64,000 nucleotides of DNA from Pelagivirga sediminicola (lineage in GTDB: Bacteria; Pseudomonadota; Alphaproteobacteria; Rhodobacterales; Rhodobacteraceae). The DNA is taken from contig NZ_QCYH01000001.1 in NCBI RefSeq assembly GCF_003072125.1, positions 558,001 through 622,000 on the forward strand. Direction: 5' to 3'. The notes beneath the pieces are model-generated. The model did not search any database. It saw only the letters and a program-made list of their open reading frames with translations, and was not told where the DNA came from. A program made the translations under genes and the position numbers. Position 1 is the stretch's first letter. Every line of letters starts with the position of its first letter. Positions 36,929 through 45,493 of this stretch are shown piece by piece.

Positions 36929-37545
36929 CACTTCGCCCCCTCTTTCTTGTCCGTCTTCTCGTCACCGGGCAGGATGTATTCGGCTCCTTCCCATGGCGAC
37001 ATGAAATCGAACTGGCGGTATTCCTGCACCAGCGAAACCGGCTCATACACGACGCGCTTTTCGGCTTCGTCATAGCGGACCTCGGTATAGCCCGTGGTCG
37101 GGAAATCCTTGCGCAGCGGATGGCCGCGAAAGCCGTAATCGGTCAGGATGCGGCGCAGGTCGGGATGGCCGCTGAAGAGCAGCCCGAACATGTCGAACAC
37201 TTCGCGCTCGAACCAGTTGGCCGAGGGGTGGACCTCGGTGATCGAGGGCACCATGTCATCGGCGCGCGCCGCCGCGCGCAGGCGGATGCGGTGGTTCTGG
37301 TACATCGACAGGAAATGATAGACCACGTCGAACCGCTTGGCCCGCTCGGGGTAATCCACGGCGGTGATGTCCACCAGCGTCGAGAACCGGCAGGTGCTGT
37401 CGGTCTTCAGAAACTCCACCAGCCCCTTGATGTTGCTCAGCGCCACATCAACGGTCAGCTCGCCACCCGTGACGGACCATCCCAGCACGCAATCGGCGCG
37501 CTTCATTTCGATGTGGCTGCCCAGTTCCTTGAGCGCTTCGGTCAT
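36928..37545 (-). CDS. nuoC: NADH-quinone oxidoreductase subunit C
   Basis: 205 aa, stand-alone NuoC (30 kDa subunit). Family signature ERLVFDMFG-like block is present as [37 protein letters not shown]. Peripheral-arm scaffold near cluster N2. Starts 34 bases after nuoB. A Lys-rich C-terminus ([10 protein letters not shown]) ends in the TGATG junction with the 42-codon frame. Confidence 0.98.
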   Translation of the reverse strand: MTEALKELGSHIEMKRADCVLGWSVTGGELTVDVALSNIKGLVEFLKTDSTCRFSTLVDITAVDYPERAKRFDVVYHFLSMYQNHRIRLRAAARADDMVPSITEVHPSANWFEREVFDMFGLLFSGHPDLRRILTDYGFRGHPLRKDFPTTGYTEVRYDEAEKRVVYEPVSLVQEYRQFDFMSPWEGAEYILPGDEKTDKKEGAK

Positions 37546-37578
37546 GTTCTTCCCCTTGCCTGAAAACGCCGCCCGCGA

Positions 37579-38112
37579 TCAGCGGACGATCGTTCCTGTG
37601 CGGCGGATCTTGCGCTGCAACTGCATGATACCATAAAGCAGCGCCTCGGCGGTCGGCGGGCAGCCGGGCACGTAGATGTCCACCGGCACGATCCGGTCGC
37701 AGCCGCGCACCACGGAATAGCTGTAGTGATAATACCCGCCGCCATTTGCGCAGCTGCCCATCGAGATCACATAACGCGGCTCGGGCATCTGGTCGTAAAC
37801 CTTGCGCAGGGCCGGGGCCATCTTGTTGGTCAGCGTGCCGGCGACGATCATCACGTCGGACTGGCGCGGGCTGGCGCGCGGCGCCACGCCAAAGCGTTCG
37901 GCGTCATAGCGCGGCATGGAAGTGTGCATCATCTCGACCGCGCAGCAGGCCAGACCGAAGGTCATCCAGTGCAGGCTGCCGGTGCGCGCCCAGTTGACGA
38001 TATCCTCGGACGCGGCCAGCAGGAAACCCTTGTCCTGAAGCTCGCGGTTCAGGTCCTGCGTGGCGACCTCGCGGTCGGGGCCGGCCGTGTTGGCTCCGGT
38101 CACTACTCCCAT
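37579..38112 (-). CDS. nuoB: NADH-quinone oxidoreductase subunit B
   Basis: 177 aa. Carries cluster N2, the direct donor to quinone: tandem cysteines GLACCAVEM, then [19 protein letters not shown] and [14 protein letters not shown]. The start at 38112 ([11 protein letters not shown]) overlaps the nuoA end by 10 bases; a 7-codon longer frame is possible but would overlap more. Confidence 0.98.
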   Translation of the reverse strand: MGVVTGANTAGPDREVATQDLNRELQDKGFLLAASEDIVNWARTGSLHWMTFGLACCAVEMMHTSMPRYDAERFGVAPRASPRQSDVMIVAGTLTNKMAPALRKVYDQMPEPRYVISMGSCANGGGYYHYSYSVVRGCDRIVPVDIYVPGCPPTAEALLYGIMQLQRKIRRTGTIVR

Positions 38113-38459
38113 TCCAGCGCTCCTTTTTTCCACTCATAGGCAAAGCCGACGGTCAGCACGCCAAGGAACACGATCATCGCCCAGAAGGCCGTCATGCTGA
38201 TGTGCTGAAAGGCCACGGCCCAGGGGAACAGCATCGCGATTTCCAGATCGAAGATGATGAACAGGATCGACACCAGATAAAAACGCACGTCGAATTTCAT
38301 CCGCGCATCGTCGAAGGCGTTGAATCCGCATTCGTAGGCGCTGACCTTTTCGGGGTCGGGATCGCGCCCCTTCAGGACCAGCGACGCAAGGATCAGGACG
38401 ACCCCAAGCCCGATGGCGACGGCAAGAAAGACCAGAATGGGGAGGTATTCCCTCAACAT
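38103..38459 (-). CDS. nuoA: NADH-quinone oxidoreductase subunit A
   Basis: 118 aa, three transmembrane helices. Conserved loop [22 protein letters not shown] with the quinone-loop cysteine, then [15 protein letters not shown]. First gene of the operon. The ATG at 38459 ([11 protein letters not shown]) was chosen because it starts the first helix and has GGAAGA upstream; longer frames run into the leader. Confidence 0.97.
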   Translation of the reverse strand: MLREYLPILVFLAVAIGLGVVLILASLVLKGRDPDPEKVSAYECGFNAFDDARMKFDVRFYLVSILFIIFDLEIAMLFPWAVAFQHISMTAFWAMIVFLGVLTVGFAYEWKKGALEWE

Positions 38460-38546
38460 CTCTTCCAAGAGCGGCTCCTTTTCTGCCGGGCACGGCGCGC
38501 GGCGCGGCCTGCGCGGCCGATAAAGTGGCAAGGTTGACTGCCGATG

Positions 38547-38575
38547 TATCTATCCCTGCCCATGGGTGGGGTCAA
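38547..38575 (-). promoter_or_regulatory. Predicted promoter of the nuo operon
   Basis: On the minus strand, TTGACC (38575-38570) and TAGATA (38552-38547) are separated by exactly 17 bases. The predicted transcript start is about 38540, giving an 80-base leader before nuoA. It lies in the gap after the glutathione S-transferase gene. Confidence 0.6.
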
Positions 38576-38625
38576 CCGGGACCGCATGAAAACGGACGGC
38601 CCGCAATCGCGGCGCGCGCGGCGCC

Positions 38626-39294
38626 TCACTCACCCGGCGCGGGATAGAAGGGCTGCGCGAACATGCAATTCGCTGCATCCCCCGGCAGCGCGTCCTGATA
38701 GCTTTGCCGCTCGGCGATGCGCTCGAACCACGCGGTCGCCTCGGGATAGTCGTCCAGCGGGGCGAAATGCCGCGCCATGTAGACCGCCTGCCCCACGCAG
38801 ATGTCGGCCGCCGAATACCCTCCCGTCAGCAGATAATCGCGATTCTCCACCGGCGTGCTCAGCCGCGCCTCGATCGCGGCATAGCATTGATGCAGATGGG
38901 CCACCTCGATCCGCATCACCGCGGCGCTGCGGTCCTCGGGTGCCAGCACGATATGCTGCTGGGTCAGCGCCGCGACATGCTGGCTGAGCGTTTCGGCGAA
39001 ATGCACCCAGACCAGCCAGGCCATGCGGTCCATCGCGCCCGGCAGACGGCCGATGCCGCGTTCGGGAAACCGCTCGCACAGATATTCGACCATCGCGCCG
39101 CTCTCGAACATGCGCTCGCCCTCGATCTCCAGCGCGGGAACGCGGCCCGCGGGCGAGCGGGTGAGGAACTCCTCGGTTCCCAGCGAGCCGTCGAATGGCA
39201 TTTCGACCAGCCGGTACTCCACCTCCAGCTCGTTCAGCAGCCACAGAACCCGCATCGAGCGGCTTTGGGGCACGTGATAGAGCGTGATCATCAT
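38626..39294 (-). CDS. Glutathione S-transferase family protein
   Basis: 222 aa. Thioredoxin-fold N-terminal domain MITLYHVPQSRSMRVLWLLNE with the glutathione-site Pro in SPAGRVPALEIEG and ESGAMVEYL, then an all-helical C-terminal domain with the N-capping box YSAADICVG. Conjugates or reduces electrophiles with glutathione; substrate unknown. It begins MMITLY at 39294. Upstream of nuoA on the same strand but separated by the nuo promoter, and divergent from ompW. Confidence 0.92.
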   Translation of the reverse strand: MMITLYHVPQSRSMRVLWLLNELEVEYRLVEMPFDGSLGTEEFLTRSPAGRVPALEIEGERMFESGAMVEYLCERFPERGIGRLPGAMDRMAWLVWVHFAETLSQHVAALTQQHIVLAPEDRSAAVMRIEVAHLHQCYAAIEARLSTPVENRDYLLTGGYSAADICVGQAVYMARHFAPLDDYPEATAWFERIAERQSYQDALPGDAANCMFAQPFYPAPGE

Positions 39295-39473
39295 TGTCTC
39301 CTGTCGGTTCCGGGGGCGCGGCGCGCGCAGCATAAATCATGCCGCATGGCCGTATAACCCCGCAAAGCACAAAGGGTTGCGCGCCCGCCAGAAAACGCGC
39401 CGACATCCGGCGCGGGCGGCGCCCGTGTCATTTACGCCACAGCGCACGACAACGCGCCCGCAAATCTGCCCAT

Positions 39474-39487
39474 TTGATTCACGTCAA
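39474..39487 (+). promoter_or_regulatory. FNR/FnrL-type binding site upstream of ompW
   Basis: TTGAT-TCAC-GTCAA matches the FNR consensus TTGAT-N4-ATCAA in 9 of 10 fixed bases. Its centre lies about 40 bases upstream of a start expected after CATACG (39508-39513), the class II activator position. Implies oxygen-responsive control of ompW. Confidence 0.75.
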
Positions 39488-39544
39488 AGTCCGCCGCCGC
39501 AGCGCGGCATACGGGATGCGTGAACTTGGAAGGGAACGAAAGAC

Positions 39545-40156
39545 ATGACCACCTACATCAAAGCCGCAGCCGTCGCATGTGCCGTCGCTGCCATCGGAGG
39601 CGCCGCCCCCGCATTTGCCCAGCAAAAGGGCGACATGACCCTTGGCCTCGGCGTTCACGGCGTGTTGCCGCAGGGCGGCACCTCGACCACCGCGGCGGGC
39701 GGTATCTCGGTCGGCGACAACGTGCGCCCGACGCTGACATTCGAATATTTCGTCGCGGACCGGGTCGGCATCGAGGTGCTGGCCGCGTGGCCGTTCGAGC
39801 ATGACATCAAGATCAACGGCGCCAAGGCCGGCAAGACCAAGCATCTGCCCCCCGTCATCTCGCTGCAGTATCATTTCGTGAATGACAGCAACATCACGCC
39901 TTTCGTCGGCATCGGTGTCAACTACACGACCTTCTTCGACGACAAGCTGAACAGCGGCGCGGGCCTGAGCCTTGACGACAGCTGGGGCCTTGCGGCGCAC
40001 GCGGGCGTCGATTTCAAGATCTCCGATGCGGGCTCGCTGCGCCTTGATATGCGCTACATCGATATCGCCACGGATGCGAAGGTGAACGGCACCAAGATCG
40101 GCACCGTCGACATCGACCCCTTCGTGGTCGGCGTGGCCTACGTCCACCGCTTCTGA
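39545..40156 (+). CDS. ompW: OmpW family outer membrane beta-barrel protein
   Basis: 203 aa. Sec signal (TTYIKAAAVACAVAAIGGAA, cut after AFAQ), then an eight-stranded barrel: TLTFEYFVADRVGIEVLAAWPFEHDIK, LPPVISLQYHF, the GVGVNY-like GIGVNYTTFF, and a C-terminal aromatic (VAYVHRF), as needed for barrel assembly. Small hydrophobic-solute channel in the outer membrane. GGAAGGGAACG precedes the ATG. FNR box upstream and strong terminator downstream make it a single-gene unit. Confidence 0.95.
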   Translation: MTTYIKAAAVACAVAAIGGAAPAFAQQKGDMTLGLGVHGVLPQGGTSTTAAGGISVGDNVRPTLTFEYFVADRVGIEVLAAWPFEHDIKINGAKAGKTKHLPPVISLQYHFVNDSNITPFVGIGVNYTTFFDDKLNSGAGLSLDDSWGLAAHAGVDFKISDAGSLRLDMRYIDIATDAKVNGTKIGTVDIDPFVVGVAYVHRF

Positions 40157-40195
40157 TCCCATGGCTTGCCCCTTGCGGGCAAGGCCGGGAATTCG

Positions 40196-40223
40196 GGCCG
40201 CCCCGACTGCGGGGCGGCCTTTT
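40196..40223 (+). terminator. Intrinsic terminator of ompW
   Basis: GGCCGCCCC (40196-40204) pairs with GGGGCGGCC (40211-40219), loop GACTGC, followed by TTTT. Confidence 0.88.
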
Positions 40224-40321
40224 GCATGGGCGAGTCCTCAGTCTAAAATGCGCCGCGATCCTGATGTCAATGTCGCTGGCCAGTCATCCAGCTCACTTGC
40301 GATTTCATCACGCGTCCAAGC

Positions 40322-40765
40322 TTATCTGATCCGTGCTGCTCCGGCTGCAGGCAGATGCGCGACATGCCGAACCGCTCCGAACCTGTCGATGAAATACTCG
40401 CGCCCCTCGCGCCCCGGCGCCATGCAAGTCACAACAAGCCACAAGACCTGCGATGTGGCCGGACGCGCGGTGCAGTCCGTGACGCGCGCCGCGCCTCCTG
40501 CTTCGGCGACATAGCGCGCGGCGATCTGGCTGATCATGTCCGTCTCATCCGTGCGCGCGGCCTTGCGGCCCAGAGACAGGCCGATCACGGCGCTGGCCGC
40601 GACCAGCGCGATTACGGGGACGTAAAACAGCCAGCGCGCGCCGCGCCGCCCTGCCGCGGTATCGTGCCGATCCCCGATCGCTCCCCCTTTCCGCCCGGCC
40701 CCTGCCTGACCGCCGCAGCAGGCGGGAACCGCGCGCCCTGCTGCATCGTTGAGCGGGTGAAACAC
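40322..40765 (-). CDS. Hypothetical single-span membrane protein
   Basis: 147 aa as opened from the ATG at 40765. One clear transmembrane helix (ARWLFYVPVIALVAASAVIGL), then a roughly 75-residue domain with two cysteines (TDCTARPATSQVLWLVVTCM) and FIDRFGAVRHV. The first 45 residues are low in conserved features and the only in-frame ATG overlaps the promoter of the divergent gene, so the true start may be later at a non-ATG codon. Codon pattern and hydropathy argue for a real gene; no family recognised. Confidence 0.55.
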   Translation of the reverse strand: MFHPLNDAAGRAVPACCGGQAGAGRKGGAIGDRHDTAAGRRGARWLFYVPVIALVAASAVIGLSLGRKAARTDETDMISQIAARYVAEAGGAARVTDCTARPATSQVLWLVVTCMAPGREGREYFIDRFGAVRHVAHLPAAGAARIR

Positions 40766-40785
40766 AATCAGACAAGAGGACCGAC

Positions 40786-41259
40786 ATGACCGATACAGAC
40801 CTCAAAGCCACCTTCTGGGACCGCGTCGAAAACGTCAACGTGGGGATGCTGTCCGCAGATGGCACCAATCCGCGCCCCATGGCGCATCACGCCCATCGCG
40901 ATGACGGCGCGCTGTGGTTCCTGACCGCGGACCACACCGATATCGGCAAGGACGCGGCGGCAGGCAAGTCCGCCCGCTACCAGATCGCCAGCGGTGACGC
41001 CAAGATCTATGCCTTCGTCGATGGCACACTTTCGGTCGAGACGGACCGCGCCAAGCTCGAAGAAATCTGGTCGCCGATGGACGCCGCATGGTTCGAGGAC
41101 GGCAAGGATGACCCGGACGTGCGCCTTGTGCGCTTCACCCCGAAGACCGCCGAGGTCTGGGCCAGCGATGGCACGGCCAAGGCGCTTTACGATATGGCGA
41201 CCTCTGCCATGGGCGGCGATACGGCAAGCCCCGGCACCCACGGAAAGATCACGTTCTGA
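40786..41259 (+). CDS. Pyridoxamine 5'-phosphate oxidase-like flavin-binding stress protein
   Basis: 157 aa. Split-barrel flavin-binding fold of the general stress protein 26 type: FWDRVENVNVGMLSADG, PMAHHAHRDDGALWFLTADHTD, then KIYAFVDGTLSVETDR and RFTPKTAEVW. Such proteins bind FMN or a deazaflavin and are induced by stress; they are not PdxH. AGAGGA precedes the ATG. The stop shares one base with the creA start (TGATG). Confidence 0.88.
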   Translation: MTDTDLKATFWDRVENVNVGMLSADGTNPRPMAHHAHRDDGALWFLTADHTDIGKDAAAGKSARYQIASGDAKIYAFVDGTLSVETDRAKLEEIWSPMDAAWFEDGKDDPDVRLVRFTPKTAEVWASDGTAKALYDMATSAMGGDTASPGTHGKITF

Positions 41260-41732
41260 TGGGGCTGCACGCAGCACGCGCAACGGGGGCCGTCCTTTTG
41301 GCGGCCCTTCTTGCTGTCCCGGCCGCCGCCGAGAAGGTGGGCGAGATCGGGGTGGACTGGGCCGGCAACGACATCGTGATCGAGGCGATAAACGATCCGG
41401 ACGTCACCGGCGTCACCTGCCATCTGGCGTATTTCAAGCGCGGCCTGATCGACCGACTGGCCAATGGCAACTGGTTCGAGGATCCGTCGAACAGCGCCAT
41501 CGAGTGCCAGCAGACAGGCCCGATCACGCTGGGCGATATCGACCGCTCCAAGGGCGGCGAGGACGTGTTTCGCGCCAGCCGCTCGATCATCTTCAAATCG
41601 CTGCGGGTCAAGCGGATCTATGACAAGGCCAACAATTCGCTGGTCTATGTCGCGCATGGTCGCGAGTTGACCCAAGGGTCGGCCAAGGTGTCGATCTCGA
41701 CGGTGCCCGTGGGCCTGCAAGTCACCCCGTGA
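41259..41732 (+). CDS. CreA family protein
   Basis: 157 aa. Sec signal ending AVPAAAEKVG, then the CreA domain: IEAINDPDVTGVTCHLAYFKRG, DPSNSAIECQQTGPI, SIIFKSLRVKRIYDKANNSLVYV. Periplasmic family of unknown function with two conserved cysteines that probably bond. Translationally coupled to the flavin-binding gene and overlapping the convergent aminotransferase gene by 11 bases at its 3' end. Confidence 0.94.
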   Translation: MGLHAARATGAVLLAALLAVPAAAEKVGEIGVDWAGNDIVIEAINDPDVTGVTCHLAYFKRGLIDRLANGNWFEDPSNSAIECQQTGPITLGDIDRSKGGEDVFRASRSIIFKSLRVKRIYDKANNSLVYVAHGRELTQGSAKVSISTVPVGLQVTP

Positions 41733-42945
41733 CGCGCGCGCCCGTCTGCCAGACCGCGCCCACCTCGGCGCGGATGATGCGGGCGATCATGGCGCAATCG
41801 TCCAGCGTGAAGGTCAGCGGCAGCCGCATGTCTATGATGCCGCGCAGCACCCGGTCGCTGGCGGGCATCGGCGCACTCGGCGCATAGTGCCAGCTGTCAT
41901 AGCGGCTGGTATAGCCCGCAGGCTCGGCGCCGCCGAACCATTTGAGCTGCACCCCCCGCGCGGCGCAGCGCGCCAGCACCTCGTCCACCTGGGGCGCGGG
42001 CCAGTCGAGCAACAGGAACTGGATGGACGAGCCGACAAAGCTCTCCTCCTCGGGCCGTTCGATCACCGTCAGCCCCGGCGTGCCGCGCAGCCCCGCCTCG
42101 ACCTCGCGATAGCGCGCGCTCCAGGCGGCGCATTGCGCCTCCAGCCGCGCCAGTTGCGGGCGCAGGATCGCAGCGCGCAGGTTGTCCATCCGGCCCGACA
42201 CGTTGGGCGTGGCGTATTTTATCCGCGCGAACGCCTCTTCCGGCGGAACCGTGCCATGGCGCCCATAGAGCATGTAGGACCCCGACAGCAGGATCGCGCG
42301 CGCCATGACCTCGTCATCGTCGGTGATCAGAAATCCGCCCTCGCCCGCGTTCAGATGCTTGTAGGTCTGCACCGAATAGCAGCCGATCAGCCCGTCGCGC
42401 CCTGATTTGCGCCCGCGCCATGCGGCGCCCATCGTATGCGCGCAATCCTCGATGACGGTGATGCCCGCGGCGTCGCAGATCTCCATCAGCCGGTCCATGT
42501 CCGCCAGATGTCCGCGCATATGGCTCAGCATCAGAACGCGGGCCTGATCCGCCTTTGCCTCCAGATCCGCCAGATCGATGGTCAGCGCTTCGGTCACGCC
42601 GACGAAAACCGGCACGGCGCCGACGCCCGCGATCGCGCCGGGCACCGGCGCCAGCGTGAAGGCATTCGTCAGCACCTTGTCGCCGGGCCGGACCCCCACC
42701 GCGCGCAGCGCCGCGCCCATCGCATAGCCGCCCGAGGCCACCGCCAGCGCGTATTTAGCGCCCGTATAGGCGGCAAACTCACGCTCCAGCGCGGGCACCT
42801 CGCCGATCTCGGCGCCCTCGGTATTGTAGCGATGCAGCCGCCCCGAGCGCATGACGGCGACCGCCGCCTCGATGGCGTCCTCGGGGATCGGCTCTTGCTG
42901 GGTGAAGCTGCCGGTGAACCGCTCGGAGGCGCGCGGCGCTGTCAT
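41722..42945 (-). CDS. DegT/DnrJ/EryC1/StrS family aminotransferase
   Basis: 407 aa PLP-dependent sugar aminotransferase-type protein. Cofactor features: ASGGYAMGAALRA (phosphate loop region), VIEDCAHTMGA, and the Schiff-base lysine in SVQTYKHLNAGEGG. The family usually makes amino sugars for surface polysaccharides, but no nucleotide-sugar genes are adjacent, so the substrate is open. Its start overlaps the stop of the phosphatase gene by 4 bases (ATGA). Confidence 0.9.
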   Translation of the reverse strand: MTAPRASERFTGSFTQQEPIPEDAIEAAVAVMRSGRLHRYNTEGAEIGEVPALEREFAAYTGAKYALAVASGGYAMGAALRAVGVRPGDKVLTNAFTLAPVPGAIAGVGAVPVFVGVTEALTIDLADLEAKADQARVLMLSHMRGHLADMDRLMEICDAAGITVIEDCAHTMGAAWRGRKSGRDGLIGCYSVQTYKHLNAGEGGFLITDDDEVMARAILLSGSYMLYGRHGTVPPEEAFARIKYATPNVSGRMDNLRAAILRPQLARLEAQCAAWSARYREVEAGLRGTPGLTVIERPEEESFVGSSIQFLLLDWPAPQVDEVLARCAARGVQLKWFGGAEPAGYTSRYDSWHYAPSAPMPASDRVLRGIIDMRLPLTFTLDDCAMIARIIRAEVGAVWQTGARVTG

Positions 42946-43607
42946 GGCAAAAGACGCAGCGCGGCCGCCGGCAGGTCGGCAAAATCATCCAGCAGCGCGT
43001 CGGGCATCAGTCCGGCCATGTCCGCACCGTTCGGCCCGAATGTGACCAAAACCGATGGCACACCGGCCGCGCGGGCCGTGGTGTGGTCGGTGATCGTATC
43101 GCCCACCAGCAGGCAGCGCGCCGGATCGCCCCCGGCGCGGCGCGCGGCCTCGCGCAGCGGCTCGGGATCGGGCTTGCGCACCGCCAGCGTATCGGCGCCG
43201 ATCAGCGCGCCGAAAAGGTCCAGCGCGCCCATATTGGCCAGCAGCAGACGCGCCAGGTATTCAGGCTTGTTGGTGCAGATCGCCACCTTGAAATCCGCGC
43301 TTCTCAGCGCCTCGACCGCGTCCAGCGCGCCCGGATAGAACACCGTATGCGTGTCGATGGCCTCGGCGTAGGCGTCCAGCAGGATCGGGTAGTATTCGTC
43401 CAGCACCGCGGCGTCCGGCAGCCGCCCCATCCGCTCCAGTCCCAGGGCCAGCATGGCGCGCCCGCCCTGCAGCGCGGTGCCGGCATCGCTGCCCGCGCTC
43501 AGCAGATCGCCCGCGCCCATCTGGCGAAAGCACACATTCGCCGCCGCGACCAGATCGCCGCTGGTATCGGCCAGCGTTCCGTCAAGATCGAAAACGATGC
43601 TGCGCAT
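42942..43607 (-). CDS. HAD-family phosphatase, phosphoglycolate phosphatase-like
   Basis: 221 aa. HAD motifs: I FDLDGTLADT, II ICTNKPE, III around RKPDPEPL, IV VGDTITDHTTA. Closest in pattern to Gph/PGP-type phosphatases that clear 2-phosphoglycolate, but HAD specificity is hard to read from sequence. First gene of a two-gene unit with the DegT aminotransferase; a sugar-phosphate substrate linked to that neighbour is possible. Confidence 0.88.
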   Translation of the reverse strand: MRSIVFDLDGTLADTSGDLVAAANVCFRQMGAGDLLSAGSDAGTALQGGRAMLALGLERMGRLPDAAVLDEYYPILLDAYAEAIDTHTVFYPGALDAVEALRSADFKVAICTNKPEYLARLLLANMGALDLFGALIGADTLAVRKPDPEPLREAARRAGGDPARCLLVGDTITDHTTARAAGVPSVLVTFGPNGADMAGLMPDALLDDFADLPAAALRLLP

Positions 43608-43805
43608 CTGCGCCCTCCGGATGTTGCGGCCGCCGCGTATCTGCGCGCGGCCTCATGGCTGTTTCAAGTGTATCGGTTTGGCAGGAAAGCAAGACATCAG
43701 CCCGCCTGACAGGCACCCGCCGCTGCGCCCCAAGTTCTATCGGCACGATCCGCAACTGGCTGCGCCTCGCATTGCCGATTGCCGGGGTGCGCCCCTGAAA
43801 ATTAC

Positions 43806-43819
43806 ATTTGTTAACAAAT
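43806..43819. promoter_or_regulatory. 14-bp perfect palindrome upstream of the phosphatase gene
   Basis: ATTTG-TTAAC-AAAT is a perfect palindrome in an AT-rich patch of the 240-base gap before the HAD phosphatase gene. TTAA-N7-TTGA (43811-43825) also resembles a CtrA site (TTAA-N7-TTAA) with one mismatch. Confidence 0.4.
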
Positions 43820-43847
43820 CGTTGATTGCACCTGTTAATGCGATGCC

Positions 43848-44339
43848 TCAAGGCAAGGAAAAGACGCGCACCTCCAGCAGGCCGGTCAGCGGCGCCTCCA
43901 GCAGGCGCAGCGCGGCAAGCGACATGCGGCTGCCCGCGCCCGGCTCGCCGCCCAGTGGAATCAGATCGACCTGCACCGTCTTGCCATTGGCCGGATAGAC
44001 CACGCGGCCCGGCCCCGGCGCGGAGACCAGCGGCGTCTTGAGCCAGAAGCCCGGCTCACCCGCCGCCCCGAGGCTGGCGATGGTCAGGCCCAGATCCTTG
44101 CCCCCGGCGCTCGGCTTGACCGCCGCCGCCTTGGCCTCGTCGGTGGTGGTGTCGAACTCCTCCACCGTGCGCGCCGTTCTGGGCGGGGGCGTTGCGCTGG
44201 CGGTGCGCACCGCGTCCGGCGCCTCGTCCCCGGGGCTTTCAGCGGCCGAATCAGGGCGCGGCGCAGGCGACAACCAGTCCGGCGCGTTCGCGCAACCAGC
44301 CACCAGCGCGGCCAACGACAAAAGGATCACGTATCTCAT
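43848..44339 (-). CDS. Hypothetical lipoprotein
   Basis: 163 aa. Lipoprotein signal [18 protein letters not shown] with lipobox VAGC at 13-16. A Pro/Ala/Asp/Thr-rich linker to about residue 78, then a compact domain: [62 protein letters not shown]. Looks like a cell-envelope protein of the kind common in Rhodobacterales (often mislabelled galactarate dehydratase). No function known. Monocistronic and divergent from moaA. Confidence 0.83.
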   Translation of the reverse strand: MRYVILLSLAALVAGCANAPDWLSPAPRPDSAAESPGDEAPDAVRTASATPPPRTARTVEEFDTTTDEAKAAAVKPSAGGKDLGLTIASLGAAGEPGFWLKTPLVSAPGPGRVVYPANGKTVQVDLIPLGGEPGAGSRMSLAALRLLEAPLTGLLEVRVFSLP

Positions 44340-44481
44340 GCTCGCAGCCTACGGCGCCCGCGCATCCCGTTCAATCCCTTGCTTTGCCGCCCTGCCGCGC
44401 CCGGCGCGTAGCGGCCATCCGGCGCACCCGGCGGGCGGGATGCCCCTTGCCCCGCGGGCGCCTGCGGCCTACCTATGGGGT

Positions 44482-45489
44482 ATGACCGAACCTTTGATTG
44501 ACCCCTTTCAGCGTGCCATCGATTACCTGCGCGTCTCGGTGACGGATCGCTGCGATTTCCGCTGCGTCTATTGCATGTCCGAGAACATGACCTTCCTGCC
44601 CAAGAAAGAGCTTCTGACGCTGGAAGAGCTGGACCGCATGTGCAGCACCTTCATCGGCATGGGCGTGCGCAAGCTGCGCATCACCGGCGGCGAGCCGCTT
44701 GTGCGGCGCGGCATCATGACGTTCTTTGACGCGATGCGCCGCCATCTGGACAGCGGCGCCCTGAAGGAGCTGACGCTGACCACCAACGGCTCGCAGCTGG
44801 AGCGGTTCGCGGACGATCTTCATGCCGCGGGGGTGCGGCGGATCAACATCTCGCTCGATACCGCGGACGAGGAAAAATTCGCCGCCATCACCCGCTGGGG
44901 CCGCCTGCCGCAGGTTCTGCGCGGCATCGACGCGGCGCAGCGCGCGGGACTTAGGGTCAAGATCAACGCGGTGGCGCTGAAGGGCTTCAACGAGGACGAG
45001 CTTCTGAGCTTGACCGAATGGTGCGCCAGCCGTGACATGGACCTGACATGGATCGAGGTCATGCCGATGGGCGATATCGGCAACGAGGACCGGCTGGGCC
45101 AATACTGGCCGCTCAAGGACCTGCGCTCCCGGCTGGCCGAGCATTACACCGTCACCGACATTCCCGAACGCACGGGCGGGCCCGCACGCTACGTGCGACT
45201 GGAGGAGACGGGCCAGAAGATCGGCTTCATCACGCCGCTCACGCATAACTTCTGCGAAAGCTGCAATCGCGTGCGCCTGACCTGCACCGGCGAGCTCTAC
45301 ATGTGCCTCGGGCAGGAGGACATGGCCGATCTGCGCCCTGCGCTGCGCAACAATCCGGGCGACATCGCGCCGTTGCAAAGCGCGATCCGCGCGGCTATCT
45401 CGCGCAAGCCCAAGGGCCATGATTTCGACTATTCGCGCCAGACGGTGGACGGCAAGATGCCCCGCCACATGAGCCACACGGGCGGCTAG
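44482..45489 (+). CDS. moaA: GTP 3',8-cyclase MoaA (molybdenum cofactor)
   Basis: 335 aa. Radical SAM enzyme that rearranges GTP in the first step of molybdopterin synthesis. N-terminal cluster CDFRCVYC, C-terminal second cluster [19 protein letters not shown] (CX2CX13C), and the required C-terminal Gly-Gly (SHTGG). The start at 44482 ([11 protein letters not shown]) is the family start; a longer frame upstream is a shadow of the lipoprotein gene. No other moa genes are near. waaA starts 4 bases later. Confidence 0.98.
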   Translation: MTEPLIDPFQRAIDYLRVSVTDRCDFRCVYCMSENMTFLPKKELLTLEELDRMCSTFIGMGVRKLRITGGEPLVRRGIMTFFDAMRRHLDSGALKELTLTTNGSQLERFADDLHAAGVRRINISLDTADEEKFAAITRWGRLPQVLRGIDAAQRAGLRVKINAVALKGFNEDELLSLTEWCASRDMDLTWIEVMPMGDIGNEDRLGQYWPLKDLRSRLAEHYTVTDIPERTGGPARYVRLEETGQKIGFITPLTHNFCESCNRVRLTCTGELYMCLGQEDMADLRPALRNNPGDIAPLQSAIRAAISRKPKGHDFDYSRQTVDGKMPRHMSHTGG

Positions 45490-45493
45490 GCGC

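Noticed and set aside
40161..40514. Plus-strand frame after ompW
   Set aside because: Starts inside the ompW terminator region and runs antisense to the membrane protein gene at 40322-40765; Pro/Arg/Ala-rich without features.
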